NCBI GenBank assembly: GCA_029260115.1
Contig: JAJDDW010000102.1
Span: forward strand, 1-64,000
Origin: Phycisphaerae bacterium
GTDB lineage: Bacteria > Planctomycetota > Phycisphaerae > UBA1845
DNA length: 64,000 nt
Direction: 5' to 3'
A program made the position numbers and the translations under genes. Positions 8,574-17,444 of this stretch are shown piece by piece; positions within the stretch are counted from its first letter, which is position 1; the number at the start of each line of letters is the position of its first letter. Below the pieces are notes generated by a model that was given only the letters and a program-made list of their open reading frames with translations, ran no database searches and was not told the origin of the DNA.

Positions 8574-9431
8574 TTAGGCTACAGCCTTGCTGGCTAGCTT
8601 CTGGTCTAGGTCATCGATGATGCCCCTAGCTGTTTTGGAGATTCGATCCAGGCTAGCTCTCAGTGCTTTCGAGTCACCATCCCACAAGGCTATGTATCGT
8701 GATGCTCTTACTTCCACGTCTAAGCCACTGTGCATGCATACGACATAGGCTACTGATTCAGCCTCTAACTCGGCCATACTTCTCGTCAGTGCCCCTCTAT
8801 TGGTCTTGTGCAATGCTTCATGGGCTAACTCATGAGCTAAGGTCTTGGCTTGTTGTCCGGTTGGATGGCTGTTGTTTACGTCAACGACTCCACCCTTGGA
8901 TATGCCAAAAACGCCACCCGTCAGATTAGAAAAATTGACGATGATCCCCCGATGATGAGCCACACTCACTAGCTGAGCTAGCAGATCGTCTGCGCAGTGA
9001 TCGATGGTTGGTAGATCAACGGTTGGCAATTCTGGTCCATCGGTTTGGGCTACGTCGAATACATGCACAGCACGAAAGAATATGCCATCTATCGTGTCGG
9101 TTCCGCCTTGTTTGTTGTCTGTTTCCTTACTGAATGGGCAAGGTGCGATTATCATTATCCCATGCTCACCTTTGCGCACTTGGCGGTTAAGTTTCTTCCA
9201 AGTTTGATAGCCAGCCACTTGGGTAGCGTCTGGGCATTGCATGGCGATTAGCATCGAGTTATTCCATGAGTACTTATGGAAGCGTGCTTGGCTGTTGAGA
9301 TAGTCGGTGAAAATCTTCGATGCTCGCACCTTGTCGATAGCTTTGGCTAGCGTATCCAACCGATCATCGATAGATTGCACTAAGCGTTTCTTTTTGTTGG
9401 CCGTTTCCTGTTTCTTTGCTAGACTTGTCAT
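8574..9431 (-). CDS. ArdC-like antirestriction protein
   Basis: 285 residues, start MTSLAKKQE behind GGGAGTAAACGCTA. An N-terminal ArdC-type ssDNA-binding domain (about 30-130: YSWNNSMLIAMQ, GYQTWKKLNRQVRKGEHGI, I-x-G-x-FF-x-AVHVFDV) is joined to a zinc metallopeptidase-like domain with HELAHEALH near 200-208 and a downstream ELEAES glutamate, as in ImmA/IrrE-ArdC proteins. ArdC proteins are carried by conjugative plasmids and protect incoming single-stranded DNA from host restriction. This fits transfer of the surrounding element by conjugation. All metal-ligand positions appear present. A probable promoter with an inverted repeat lies 74-103 bases upstream of the start codon. Confidence 0.75.
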   Translation of the reverse strand: MTSLAKKQETANKKKRLVQSIDDRLDTLAKAIDKVRASKIFTDYLNSQARFHKYSWNNSMLIAMQCPDATQVAGYQTWKKLNRQVRKGEHGIMIIAPCPFSKETDNKQGGTDTIDGIFFRAVHVFDVAQTDGPELPTVDLPTIDHCADDLLAQLVSVAHHRGIIVNFSNLTGGVFGISKGGVVDVNNSHPTGQQAKTLAHELAHEALHKTNRGALTRSMAELEAESVAYVVCMHSGLDVEVRASRYIALWDGDSKALRASLDRISKTARGIIDDLDQKLASKAVA

Positions 9432-9504
9432 TAGCGTTTACTCCCTAAAAGTAGATGCTCACGCTCCCGGATGTTTCGAGCATCGCGGGGGCACTATTCA
9501 ATTC

Positions 9505-9534
9505 ACTATATACAGTATGACACCTATTTGTCAC
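9505..9534 (-). promoter_or_regulatory. Putative ardC promoter with inverted-repeat operator
   Basis: On the minus strand, GTGACA (9529-9534) and TATAGT (9505-9510) are separated by 18 bases, a plausible sigma-70-type pair upstream of the ArdC-like gene. TGACA-N6-TGTCA (9518-9533) lies within the spacer and could be a repressor operator, for example for the nearby ribbon-helix-helix protein. Assignment is by pattern only. Confidence 0.38.
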
Positions 9535-9873
9535 TTTGCAAGTAATAAATGCATATTTTTCTATCACGGTTCCCCTATAGCAAAATGCCCTTGCGGTTGC
9601 AGTGCCTTTTCATTGGCACTCTTTCATGGTGCTTGTGGTCAAGGGTTAGGCAATAATTCTTGCTTGCCGATGGCTAGGCTGGCGGAATGCAAGGGGGCCA
9701 CTCCGGCCCTAGGAGCAAATTGCCCGCCATGGGGAATGGTCGCGCAAGTTGCAAACACTTTTAGAGTGCCCTTGTTAGCATAACCCATGCCGATGGTTGC
9801 ATGATGAATATCAATGTTTAGACTGGGGCGGTGATACTATTTCCTGCATGGCTCTCTAATAGGAGTTACGAAT
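9535..9873. other. Intergenic, no gene; small hairpin
   Basis: No credible protein. The stretch is rich in TTGC/GCAA words and contains AGTGCC-N8-GGCACT at 9601-9620, a short perfect hairpin. Its position between two divergent element genes would suit an origin of transfer or replication, but no clear iteron array or nick site is visible. Confidence 0.25.
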
Positions 9874-10098
9874 ATGCCATCTCGACGAACAACATGTCCA
9901 GACTGTGACTGCAAGCTAACAGACATTCAGATCGTCGATAAACAAGGGAGAAAGTACGGTCATGCCATCATGGAGTATGCAGTCAATGAAGCACAACAGA
10001 GCTTTTGGACCGGGCGGTTCCCAATCGAAGTTAAAGTGAATGCTAGCATGTGCGACCAATGTGGCCGTGTCCTTTTATACGCCTCATCAAAAGGATAG
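9874..10098 (+). CDS. Small zinc-ribbon protein
   Basis: 74 residues. Two cysteine pairs, CPDC near residue 8 and CDQC near residue 59, frame a central stretch without cysteines, giving a one-knuckle-pair zinc ribbon. Start ATG follows AATAGGAGTTACGAAT, a good ribosome-binding site. No closer family recognised. It lies alone between the ArdC-like gene and the large beta-propeller gene. A role in nucleic-acid binding is possible but not shown. Confidence 0.55.
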   Translation: MPSRRTTCPDCDCKLTDIQIVDKQGRKYGHAIMEYAVNEAQQSFWTGRFPIEVKVNASMCDQCGRVLLYASSKG

Positions 10099-10131
10099 CT
10101 GTATTCAAGCTACATTAGATTTATTCGTAAG

Positions 10132-11670
10132 CTATTGTGCGGTCATTCTACGACTATTGGAAAATACTATGGTTCCCACCACAACGAGTACAAGTGCCAT
10201 CATAAACATACTCCATGCGGAAAGCGTTGGGACTTGGCTAGGTCCGCCTGAGTATGCTGAATATTTCGCAAGAAAGATATTAGTACTACCTTCAGGGATC
10301 AGAGTGAATGGACCAAATGTTGCAGTGACTCCATAACTTCCAGATATGTAGCTATTGCCAGCTGTGTCGATATCTACTCCTAATCCAGCTGCACCTGGAC
10401 CACCTGATTGAGCCCAAAGTGCGTTACCGTCAGTATCGTAGTTGGCAATGAATGCACCGTCATTAAGCATGAATGGTCCGAATACTCCTCCACTGAAATT
10501 GCCTGTCACGTAGCTGTTACCGGCTACATCAACTGTTATTCCACGACCACTAGCTAAATTGGTTGTCCCTCCATCTGATTGAACCCATACTACATTACCG
10601 CTGTTGTCGTACTTAGAAACAAAAAAGTTACTAACCTGCCCACCAATGATCATGAAAGTACCAAAAGTTGAGGCCCCTTGAAATGAGCCAGTGACATAGC
10701 TATTTCCAAGAGAATCTACATCGATGCCCCGTCCAGCTTCGGATTGTGTGCCACCCGCAGATTGGGCCCATTGCACATTACCGCTACTGTCGTACTTGGC
10801 TACGAATATGTCGCTTGCACCAGCAGTATTGAGCACAAACGCACCGAAAGTAGCTGTGCCCCCATAATCTCCAATCACATAACTATTGCCGGCAGAATCC
10901 ACAGCAATATCGCGGCTTGCACCGGAAGCCGATACTGCCCAGAGCACGTTACCGTTTGGGTCGTACTTGGCCACGAACATGTTTCCAGAACTAAGAACGA
11001 TGGAGTCGAATGTCGCAGTACCTTGAAACTTTCCAGTCACATAGCTGTTTCCACTTCCATCGATAGCGATTCCAGCGCCTTGGTCAAACTGTCCTGCTCC
11101 TCCTGCGGCCTTGGCCCATAACACAGTGCCACTACTATCTAGCTTTGCCACAAAGATATCAAAAATTCCAGCACTGAGGGTGAAAGCACCGAATTGTGCC
11201 CCGCTAGTATGTAATCCGGTGATATAGCTATTGCCAGCAGAATCCACAGCTATCCCATCGCTAAGCTCAACCCCGCCGCCTCCAAATGATTTAACCCAAA
11301 CTTCACTGCCGCTAGAGTCATATTTAGCCACGTATACGTCTGATTGACCGGAGCTGATTAATTCTGTTGCACCGAAAGTCGCTGTCCCGTTGTAGAATCC
11401 TGTTATGTAGCTGTTGCCTCCACCATCAACTCCTATGCGAGCACTGTTAAATGATCCAGTCGCATTACCTGACTGTGCCCACTGTACTGTTTGCCCTTGT
11501 ACGGACACAGGTATAAGTGCTATCGTAATAATCAACATAAACCACGTAATGCAATAATGTTGTGGTGGTTTCCACGGTGCGTGTATGGTTGTTGTTTTGA
11601 ATTGAGTGTGGACTGATTGTGGCAGTTTGATCGTAAGAGATGAGCGTGATACCTCAATATTGTTCTTCAT
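10132..11670 (-). CDS. SBBP-repeat beta-propeller surface protein with IPTL-CTERM tail
   Basis: 512 residues, with ATG at 11670 chosen for its GGAGACACAGC leader. A long basic N-terminal region precedes the signal helix at about 43-60 (WFMLIITIALIPVSVQG). Seven repeats of about 58-65 residues follow, each with GNSYVTG...TFG...FVAKYDSSGNVxWA, the SBBP beta-propeller signature of secreted proteins. The C-terminus has VPTLSAWSMFMMALVLVVVG and a basic tail, an IPTL-CTERM-like sorting signal with Ser in place of the usual Gly after Trp. It should be displayed on or released from the surface; repeats of this kind often mediate adhesion. Its place inside an accessory region suggests it is cargo. Confidence 0.75.
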   Translation of the reverse strand: MKNNIEVSRSSLTIKLPQSVHTQFKTTTIHAPWKPPQHYCITWFMLIITIALIPVSVQGQTVQWAQSGNATGSFNSARIGVDGGGNSYITGFYNGTATFGATELISSGQSDVYVAKYDSSGSEVWVKSFGGGGVELSDGIAVDSAGNSYITGLHTSGAQFGAFTLSAGIFDIFVAKLDSSGTVLWAKAAGGAGQFDQGAGIAIDGSGNSYVTGKFQGTATFDSIVLSSGNMFVAKYDPNGNVLWAVSASGASRDIAVDSAGNSYVIGDYGGTATFGAFVLNTAGASDIFVAKYDSSGNVQWAQSAGGTQSEAGRGIDVDSLGNSYVTGSFQGASTFGTFMIIGGQVSNFFVSKYDNSGNVVWVQSDGGTTNLASGRGITVDVAGNSYVTGNFSGGVFGPFMLNDGAFIANYDTDGNALWAQSGGPGAAGLGVDIDTAGNSYISGSYGVTATFGPFTLIPEGSTNIFLAKYSAYSGGPSQVPTLSAWSMFMMALVLVVVGTIVFSNSRRMTAQ

Positions 11671-11847
11671 GCTGTGTCTCCATTTTCGGGATTCCATACT
11701 GATTACCAGCTTAACAAGTTGTCTATTTAGATACAAGAAGTTTAAGTCAATTCGGACAAGATAGTAGTCCTAATTTACAGAGCCATCGTGCATAGATGAG
11801 CAGTTTAAGCGGTCTCACGCGATGGCTGTGGGCGTGGCGGTCCGTAG

Positions 11848-12042
11848 GACGAAGACCAAAGTTGCACTCGCGATCGACACGTGGTGGAAAATCTTTCCTG
11901 GCTACGTCGCTTCGCAAACAGCCTTCTCAAACACCATCCGTCAAAGAAAAGCACCAAAGGAAAGAGCAGAATCACTATCTGGAACAACGAGTTCTTAATG
12001 CAATTCCTTATGCAACAAGGGCTAAAAGTGTGCTGGCTATAG
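11848..12042 (+). pseudogene. Transposase C-terminal remnant (ISAs1-like)
   Basis: A 64-codon frame directly after an in-frame TAG reads DEDQSC-x-RDRH...ENLSWLRRFANSLLKHHPSKKS...GKSRI-x-IWNNEFLMQFLMQ. This is the pattern of the C-terminal end of ISAs1-type transposases (DED-x-SRVR, NL-x-xLRR-x-A-x-xLL, then a K/R-rich stretch and W-x-x-x-FL). The catalytic part is missing. A relic of an old insertion within the mobile region. Confidence 0.55.
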
Positions 12043-12235
12043 GTGCAGAACCTTCCCTCAGTGAATGATATTCTTAGGCCCGGCAAGATTGCATGGTGCG
12101 ACATGCCTGTGGTGACTCCCTTCAGGGTGGATCAGAGCGGGGCAACGGGCGAGTGAAAAGCGAATTGTGCAGCACGATGTGTGCTGACCATGTGTGATGT
12201 GCCTTTTTGTAATAACATAAGCATATCTCTCCTCG

Positions 12236-12257
12236 TTAGATGGATCAGAGTTAGGGG
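12236..12257 (-). repeat. Dispersed short repeat TAACTCTGATCCATCTAA
   Basis: The reverse complement of this site reads CCCCTAACTCTGATCCATCTAA. Related copies occur at 13744-13763, 13915-13935 and 13981-13999, with shorter ones at 8559-8572 and 12126-12138. All lie within the 8.5-14 kb accessory region. They resemble ends of a mobile element or binding sites rather than coding sequence. Confidence 0.4.
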
Positions 12258-12326
12258 ATGCTATGCCTCGCCGATCCTGATCTCTATAGGGGGCAGTGTC
12301 CATGCGGCCTCTCGCTACTTCGTTTT

Positions 12327-12782
12327 CTATGTTGTCCGTATGTAGATTGTCTCGACTCCCTTTGCTTCTTCTCCGTCGGGTGTGATGTTGTACATGGTAA
12401 TGGTGAGGTGATCGTCGTCGACCATCTCAAATTCTGTCCGCCAACCCCACGGGGTCTGGTCGGGTGTCATACGGTAGTGTCCGTGCACCGAGAAGCCCTG
12501 CTTGGTTTGCGTACCTTCTGAAAACATGATGCCAGAATTCATGTGAAAATCGTCGAACCAAGAGATCTGAAACTTTTCCTCTCCTGTGTTGAAGACGATG
12601 GTTTCCTCACCGAAGCGTGGCTTACCTTGTATCGATCCTTTGTACGTGTGCCGAATGAAACTCCCTCCAAGCATCTGCTTGAATTCACCTGAGACCACTG
12701 ACTCGTCAGCGAGTTCTCCAGGTTTAAACCAAGTCCGACACGTACCCTCCCAAGTGCCTACGAGCGATTTCAGAATCTCCAT
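12327..12782 (-). CDS. DUF1579 family protein
   Basis: 151 residues, with ATG at 12782 preceded by AAGGGGATAGAG. It opens MEILKSLVGTWEGT, typical of DUF1579-type lipocalin-like beta-barrel proteins (L-x-G-x-W-x-G). Further typical elements are GGSFIRHTY-x-G, KFQISWFDDFHM and a final YNI-x-PDG. No signal peptide, so probably cytoplasmic. The biochemical role of the family is unknown to me. Adjacent genes give no functional clue; it sits within accessory DNA between a transposase scrap and a small membrane protein gene. Confidence 0.6.
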   Translation of the reverse strand: MEILKSLVGTWEGTCRTWFKPGELADESVVSGEFKQMLGGSFIRHTYKGSIQGKPRFGEETIVFNTGEEKFQISWFDDFHMNSGIMFSEGTQTKQGFSVHGHYRMTPDQTPWGWRTEFEMVDDDHLTITMYNITPDGEEAKGVETIYIRTT

Positions 12783-12949
12783 CTCTATCCCCTTCTTCTC
12801 GGTTTCTATTCTATGGTCTCCAGCTGATCTCTGATCACGATATCGAATGTTATAATGAGTTACCAACTGGTCAAGATGATGCATGCTGCGAATCGTCCCA
12901 CCTATAACATCGATGTGCTTAGCATGAACTCGGGCAATATGTATGATAG

Positions 12950-13264
12950 CTATAGATTCTTACTTTGTTTCGTGTGGCCGATGAGTCGCAAGTACTTGTC
13001 CCTTGGCTGTGCGGTTCGCCAATGGATTCCATGACGAATGTGAAACCAGTATCCATGTAAAATAGCCATCGCTCCTGCCATCGCCACTAGCACGCTATAA
13101 TAGACTGATCTACCGCCGAAGTAGTGAATGTTCCAGAAGATGAAAGACAGAAGAACTATTTTGGTTAGCTGCTTGGTAAGTGTCACGTGGGCGGCATACC
13201 CACGAAATACAAACAAGCCGAGCAACCAGCCAGCATAGAATATCACTACGTCTAAGATTATCAT
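12950..13264 (-). CDS. Small membrane protein, unknown
   Basis: 104 residues with ATG at 13264. Three hydrophobic segments (about 2-20, 30-47, 53-70) are followed by a basic C-terminal tail (RHGIHWR...KQSKNL) likely facing the cytoplasm. Codon use and length suggest a real gene, but no family is recognised. Confidence 0.45.
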   Translation of the reverse strand: MIILDVVIFYAGWLLGLFVFRGYAAHVTLTKQLTKIVLLSFIFWNIHYFGGRSVYYSVLVAMAGAMAILHGYWFHIRHGIHWRTAQPRDKYLRLIGHTKQSKNL

Positions 13265-13405
13265 GATATATGGGCTCCCAACATGTCATGATTATCCGAT
13301 ATAGTGTCGAGGTCAATCATGCATGTCATTAGTGCTCGATGTTGACTGCGGAATTGCTACATGCATTCGAAATCGTCACGTTAAGCACTGCTGAGAAGCC
13401 CTGTA

Positions 13406-13663
13406 GTGCACGATCGCAGGTGGATGGTAGGAATGCTTACGAGCGTGGAGATTGTGCCATACGAGCCGCTCTGGCCGCTCTGGGCAGTCATGTACGCTAG
13501 TGAGCGAGTGTTGGTTGAGAAAGCACTGGGACCGAGCGTTGTGGCTATGCATCACATCGGTAGCACTGCGATCCCATCCATCTATGCCAAGGCCATTATC
13601 GAGATGCTGGTTGCGGTAGCTGGCATCAAGGCGGAGGCATGGAGAGCCTGGCGTGATGGGTAG
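13406..13663 (+). pseudogene. Truncated GrpB-like (UPF0157) protein
   Basis: The frame contains VEIVPYEPLWP...VVAMHHIGSTAIPSI-x-AKAIIEMLV, which matches the N-terminal half of GrpB/UPF0157 nucleotidyltransferase-fold proteins (V-x-VV-x-YDP-x-W...IEHIGSTAVPGL-x-AKP-x-IDI-x-V). Family members are about 170 residues; this one stops after 85, just past the IGSTA motif, so the C-terminal half is gone. Start uncertain (13406, 13424 or 13433). Probably non-functional. Confidence 0.6.
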
Positions 13664-13743
13664 CAGGTCGTTAGGCATCTTTGAAGACATACGAATGAAG
13701 GGGAGGTGGAAGCGAGGGGGGCGTGCAGACTAGCTGTAGAGGC

Positions 13744-13999
13744 CCCCACTCTGTTCCATCTAAACTCAGTATCCACTAACGGTTCCAAAAAGTCAATGGA
13801 TTTTGTGCAGAAACGTGTGCTATGCTAGTGGCAGAAGTGCGGGGACGATGGCACTACTGGGAGAGGCATGAGGGGGCTATGGGGATAACATAATGTGCTA
13901 GGTAGTTTCAGGGGCCATAACTCTGATCCATCTAAATAGCTATCCGCTAAGGCATAGCGTGATGTGTAGCTTGAGCAGTCCTAACTCTGATCCAGATAA
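13744..13999 (+). repeat. Three direct copies of the CTCTGATCCATCTAA repeat
   Basis: Copies at 13744-13763, 13915-13935 and 13981-13999 share ACTCTG-x-TCCA-x-CTAA, and the first two continue with a related TATCC-x-CTAA segment. Spacing is about 171 and 66 bases. The DNA between them holds no gene. The arrangement suggests stacked ends of lost mobile elements. Confidence 0.4.
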
Positions 14000-14202
14000 A
14001 CCAGCACGGCTAACAGCATCATAGTGCCACTGACACGGCAGTGGGTGCCTAGTGACAGGTGGGTGCATTGGACCGAATAATGGAAATCTGGTAGGTTGGA
14101 GAGATCGGGAGAGTGGTTAAATGCCACTTAGAGTCCCGGAGATTACTACTGGCTGCACCCTGTCAGAGTGATCTTCGGTGCTACCCGAATAGAGGGTGCT
14201 AT

Positions 14203-14994
14203 ATGTCCGATGAATTTCCTGCATTGCAACAACGCATTCTACGTATTGTTGATGTGCTTGAACACGCTACCAGTAAACGATTTATATTTCCTATTAAGCA
14301 TGATGACGACGTATCTGTAGCTAGGCAGCCACAATTCGGATGCCCAAAGGGTGTACCCATTGGTCTAATACATGCTGAATTGGCAGCTGCAAAAAGCCAT
14401 GTAACTGCTGATGAGATTGATGGTGCAGTGAATCGGCTGTACTTGAAGGAAATGCTGACTAAAAGCACATTGGATGAAAATACTGTCCGAGCTCATTACG
14501 GATTGTTGGATGGCCCAGTCATTAGAAACGAAGTCGATCGATTATGGCAAGGTCCGTATATTGACGTAACACTTACTACTTATGTTGATGCCATAGTAAT
14601 ACATGACGAGGTCATTGCAGATTATCCAGATAATTCCACTGATATGGATCATTTGGCTGTATGGTGTATAGTTTACGCTTCTACGGTAGCTGGTCTTAAA
14701 ATAATTGAAGCTAATAAAAATCCTCACTGGTATGCTGAGCGACGAGAGTTGTGGTTCCGGGGAGAGTGCTGCAGAAGTACGAGGAAAACAGCTCAAAATC
14801 AAGATCGAATACTTGAAGTTTTTGAAGAACATAATTGGCCAGATACCATAAAAGATCCATTCATTTCTTCTACGAGCATAGTTTCAGAGAAGCGTCTTCG
14901 AGATACTATTGCCAAACTTAATAAGTCAATTAATCCTAAATCTATCAGATTCGGCGTTGTAGGATGCAATAAGATAAAGTGGACATCAGACTAA
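14203..14994 (+). CDS. Hypothetical protein, possible element-encoded
   Basis: 263 residues from MSDEFPALQQRI, chosen because AGAGGG precedes it at normal spacing and the upstream frame is rich in unlikely residues. Mostly helical and acidic in the first half, with a mixed basic C-terminal part (WYAERRELWFRGECCRSTRKTAQ). No membrane helix, signal peptide or known motif was seen. It is more A+T-rich than neighbouring chromosomal genes and lies upstream of the DUF1580 and primase-helicase genes, so it may belong to the same mobile element. Function unknown. Confidence 0.45.
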   Translation: MSDEFPALQQRILRIVDVLEHATSKRFIFPIKHDDDVSVARQPQFGCPKGVPIGLIHAELAAAKSHVTADEIDGAVNRLYLKEMLTKSTLDENTVRAHYGLLDGPVIRNEVDRLWQGPYIDVTLTTYVDAIVIHDEVIADYPDNSTDMDHLAVWCIVYASTVAGLKIIEANKNPHWYAERRELWFRGECCRSTRKTAQNQDRILEVFEEHNWPDTIKDPFISSTSIVSEKRLRDTIAKLNKSINPKSIRFGVVGCNKIKWTSD

Positions 14995-15109
14995 CCTCAA
15001 TCGACGTTTTATCGACGTCATATACACACCGAATCAGCATGTCATCGTCTGTATAATTTGTTGCGGTTGTTGCAAATAATTCACCATCTTTAAGAAAGGT
15101 GGTGTTTCA

Positions 15110-15463
15110 ATGAAAACAGCGACAACGACAAGTAGTGATTCAGATCTGATTAACTTGACCGAGGCTACGAAGCGTGTGCCCCGCAATAGCGGCAAACGGC
15201 CCAATACGTCTACGATTTGGCGATGGTGTCGCAGAGGTATCAAGTCACGCAACGGCAATCGGATAACACTGGCCCATGTGAGGGTAGGCGGTCGAATTTA
15301 TACCAGCGACGCAGCCCTCACGGATTTCTTCCATGCTGTTGCCGAATCCGATTTAGATTATTTCCAACGCGAGCCACTACCTCAACCAATACGTGCTTCC
15401 TCCAAACAGCGATTACGCCAAATTGAACAGGCACGGAAAACACTAGAAGCAGCGGGTATTTAG
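15110..15463 (+). CDS. DUF1580 family DNA-binding-like protein
   Basis: 117 residues, preceded by AAGAAAGGTGGTG. Residues 10-75 (LINLTEATKRVPR...TSTIWRWCRRGIKSRNG...GGRIYTSDAALTDFF) follow the DUF1580 pattern: a short excisionase-like helix-turn-helix with a wing that chooses a target through TIWRW-x-RG. The family is abundant in planctomycetes and commonly sits next to replication or mobility genes. Here it lies just before a primase-helicase gene, which fits an excisionase or regulator. An imperfect hairpin follows the stop. Confidence 0.7.
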   Translation: MKTATTTSSDSDLINLTEATKRVPRNSGKRPNTSTIWRWCRRGIKSRNGNRITLAHVRVGGRIYTSDAALTDFFHAVAESDLDYFQREPLPQPIRASSKQRLRQIEQARKTLEAAGI

Positions 15464-15510
15464 TGCCGTATGCACGATACTGATGAAAATTATTTTACAA
15501 GTAATGAATA

Positions 15511-15545
15511 AAACCGCCGAAGCTGGGTAAGCATCACGGCGGCTT
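15511..15545 (+). terminator. Imperfect hairpin after the DUF1580 gene
   Basis: AAACCGCCG and CGGCGGCTT pair at 8 of 9 positions around a 17-base loop, followed by ATTCT rather than a clear T run. It may terminate or attenuate transcription between the DUF1580 and primase-helicase genes. Confidence 0.35.
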
Positions 15546-15566
15546 ATTCTGAAGGACGATCAAGCT

Positions 15567-17441
15567 ATGATAACACAAACCGACAGCCTTGACCACAAAA
15601 ATTTTATTTATGGATTCGCGATAGAGGGCAACTGCACTTTGCCTCGACGATTGTCAATCGCTACGGAACATTTTGCAGGTTGTTCTGATAGTTGTCCGTC
15701 AGGCGAGTCATACCTTTCGCTATATCGCTTCAACAATAAGTTCGCAGACCATCTCAACAAAACAGGATCTGTTCGCAGATACACTGGTCCTACTTGGGCA
15801 TCGTGGATTTGGTTCGACATTGATCGTAACGGTGAACCGCAACTAGCCTTAGATGATGCACGTCTACTTGTCCGTGCATTAATAGAGCTTGGCTCGAATG
15901 CTGACGACCTATTGATCTTTTTCTCAGGACAAAAAGGTTTTCACGTTGGAGTGTCAACGGCCTTGTTTAGTCCACTTCCAGCAATCGACTTCCCAACAAC
16001 GACGAAAATGTTTTGCAAATCAATAGCATCGCAGGCTAGCATAATAGTAGACCTGAGTATCTACCACCGATTACATAGCCTTAGGAAGCCCAATTCGCGT
16101 CACCCCCAGAGCAATTTGTTCAAAAGGCATTTATCTTACAACGAATTGATGAAGCTAAGTGCTAACGACATTTTAAAACTTGCTAATAAGCCGATCAAAT
16201 TTGATATTCCTAGCCCCTCAAATAAAAGCGTCAAGCTGGCGGCACTGTGGGGAAAGGCAGTGATAAGTTGTCAGCAAAAAGCACCTATCAACATATCAAA
16301 ACCGTCGAACGCCAGCACTATTATAGAGGGGGAACGAAATGCCACACTCACTAGCCTCGGAGGTTCGATGAGGCGAATTGGCTTAGGTACGAACGAATTA
16401 GCAGCTGCATTATTACAAATCAACAAGGAGCGATGCAAGCCTCCTCTGGATGAACAAGAGGTTCAGTCTATAGCTAAAAGCATGGGCCAATATCAACCCA
16501 ACCAGCTGGCCACAACAATGGCTACAGATCACAACGATCTAAGCCATGCGGTTAACAACGACACAGCAATTGCGAAGACTAACTACACAACTGCCTCGAC
16601 AATGATGGAGCTGTGGAAGCAGAGACTTTTTAGTGGCGAGAAACCGGTCTCCTTAACTGACGATACTGTCCTCGCTGGTATTCCTGTTGGCCCTGGATTG
16701 GTCACACTGTTAGGTGGAAAACCTGGGTTAGGGAAAACTGCGTTGGTTATGCAGATTGCCCTAGACGCAATAAGAGCGAATGAACAGCTCACAGCGGTCG
16801 TTATCTCAGTGGAAATGACGCACGAGGTATTACTGGATAGACAGCTATCAAGACTATCAGGTGTTCCGTTGACCGATATCACCAATCGGCAGGTCGATAA
16901 TCATATGGATCGTATCGAGACAGGGATCAACGTACTTGAAGCCATTAGTGAGCGTCTAATTTTTGTTGATGAACCTTTTGGTGTTGAAAATATCGTGAAG
17001 ACTCTCAAGGGATTCGATCACGCGGAAAGACCAGTGCTGCTTGTTGTCGACTATTTGCAACGGATCAGGCCACATGGGAAACACAACGACACGCGAGCAG
17101 CCATTAATTCCATCATGGGGGCCTTACGGAGTATAGCCACGTCTGGTATATCGATTGTGTGCGTAGCTGCATTGTCTAGATCACAAGATGACCGTGGTCG
17201 GTCTAGTTATGATGCAAAGTACTTAAGCTTGTCATCATTTCGAGAGTCAGGAGAAATCGAGTACGGGGCGGACTCTGCATACATACTCAACCCTGGTGAG
17301 GATACTCCGCAGGCAATGACCTTAAAGTGTGTGAAAAACCGTCACGGAGAGATGCGAGATATTGCAATTGATTTTCAGCCTAGCGTCCAGAGCTTCACTC
17401 AGCTGCCTACCGCTAATATAAATGCCGAAGGTGGGGAGTAG
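15567..17441 (+). CDS. Archaeo-eukaryotic primase fused to DnaB-like helicase
   Basis: 624 residues. The N-terminal part (about 1-215) carries the motifs of archaeo-eukaryotic primases (PrimPol): FDID at 83-86 as the metal-binding acidic pair, SGQKGFHVGV at 120-129 with the nucleotide-contacting His126, then VDLSIYHRLHSLRKPNS. A PriCT-like helical segment follows (RRIGLGTNELAAALLQ...L-x-EQEVQSIAKSM). The C-terminal half is a RecA-fold helicase resembling DnaB, with Walker A GGKPGLGKT near 383, SVEMTHEVLLDRQLSRLSG, Walker B VLLVVDYLQRI near 490, and a sensor region ending in KNRHGEM. This is the replication initiator arrangement of phages and plasmids. It should prime and unwind DNA of the host element. 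It ends three bases before the next gene. Confidence 0.82.
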   Translation: MITQTDSLDHKNFIYGFAIEGNCTLPRRLSIATEHFAGCSDSCPSGESYLSLYRFNNKFADHLNKTGSVRRYTGPTWASWIWFDIDRNGEPQLALDDARLLVRALIELGSNADDLLIFFSGQKGFHVGVSTALFSPLPAIDFPTTTKMFCKSIASQASIIVDLSIYHRLHSLRKPNSRHPQSNLFKRHLSYNELMKLSANDILKLANKPIKFDIPSPSNKSVKLAALWGKAVISCQQKAPINISKPSNASTIIEGERNATLTSLGGSMRRIGLGTNELAAALLQINKERCKPPLDEQEVQSIAKSMGQYQPNQLATTMATDHNDLSHAVNNDTAIAKTNYTTASTMMELWKQRLFSGEKPVSLTDDTVLAGIPVGPGLVTLLGGKPGLGKTALVMQIALDAIRANEQLTAVVISVEMTHEVLLDRQLSRLSGVPLTDITNRQVDNHMDRIETGINVLEAISERLIFVDEPFGVENIVKTLKGFDHAERPVLLVVDYLQRIRPHGKHNDTRAAINSIMGALRSIATSGISIVCVAALSRSQDDRGRSSYDAKYLSLSSFRESGEIEYGADSAYILNPGEDTPQAMTLKCVKNRHGEMRDIAIDFQPSVQSFTQLPTANINAEGGE

Positions 17442-17444
17442 CAA

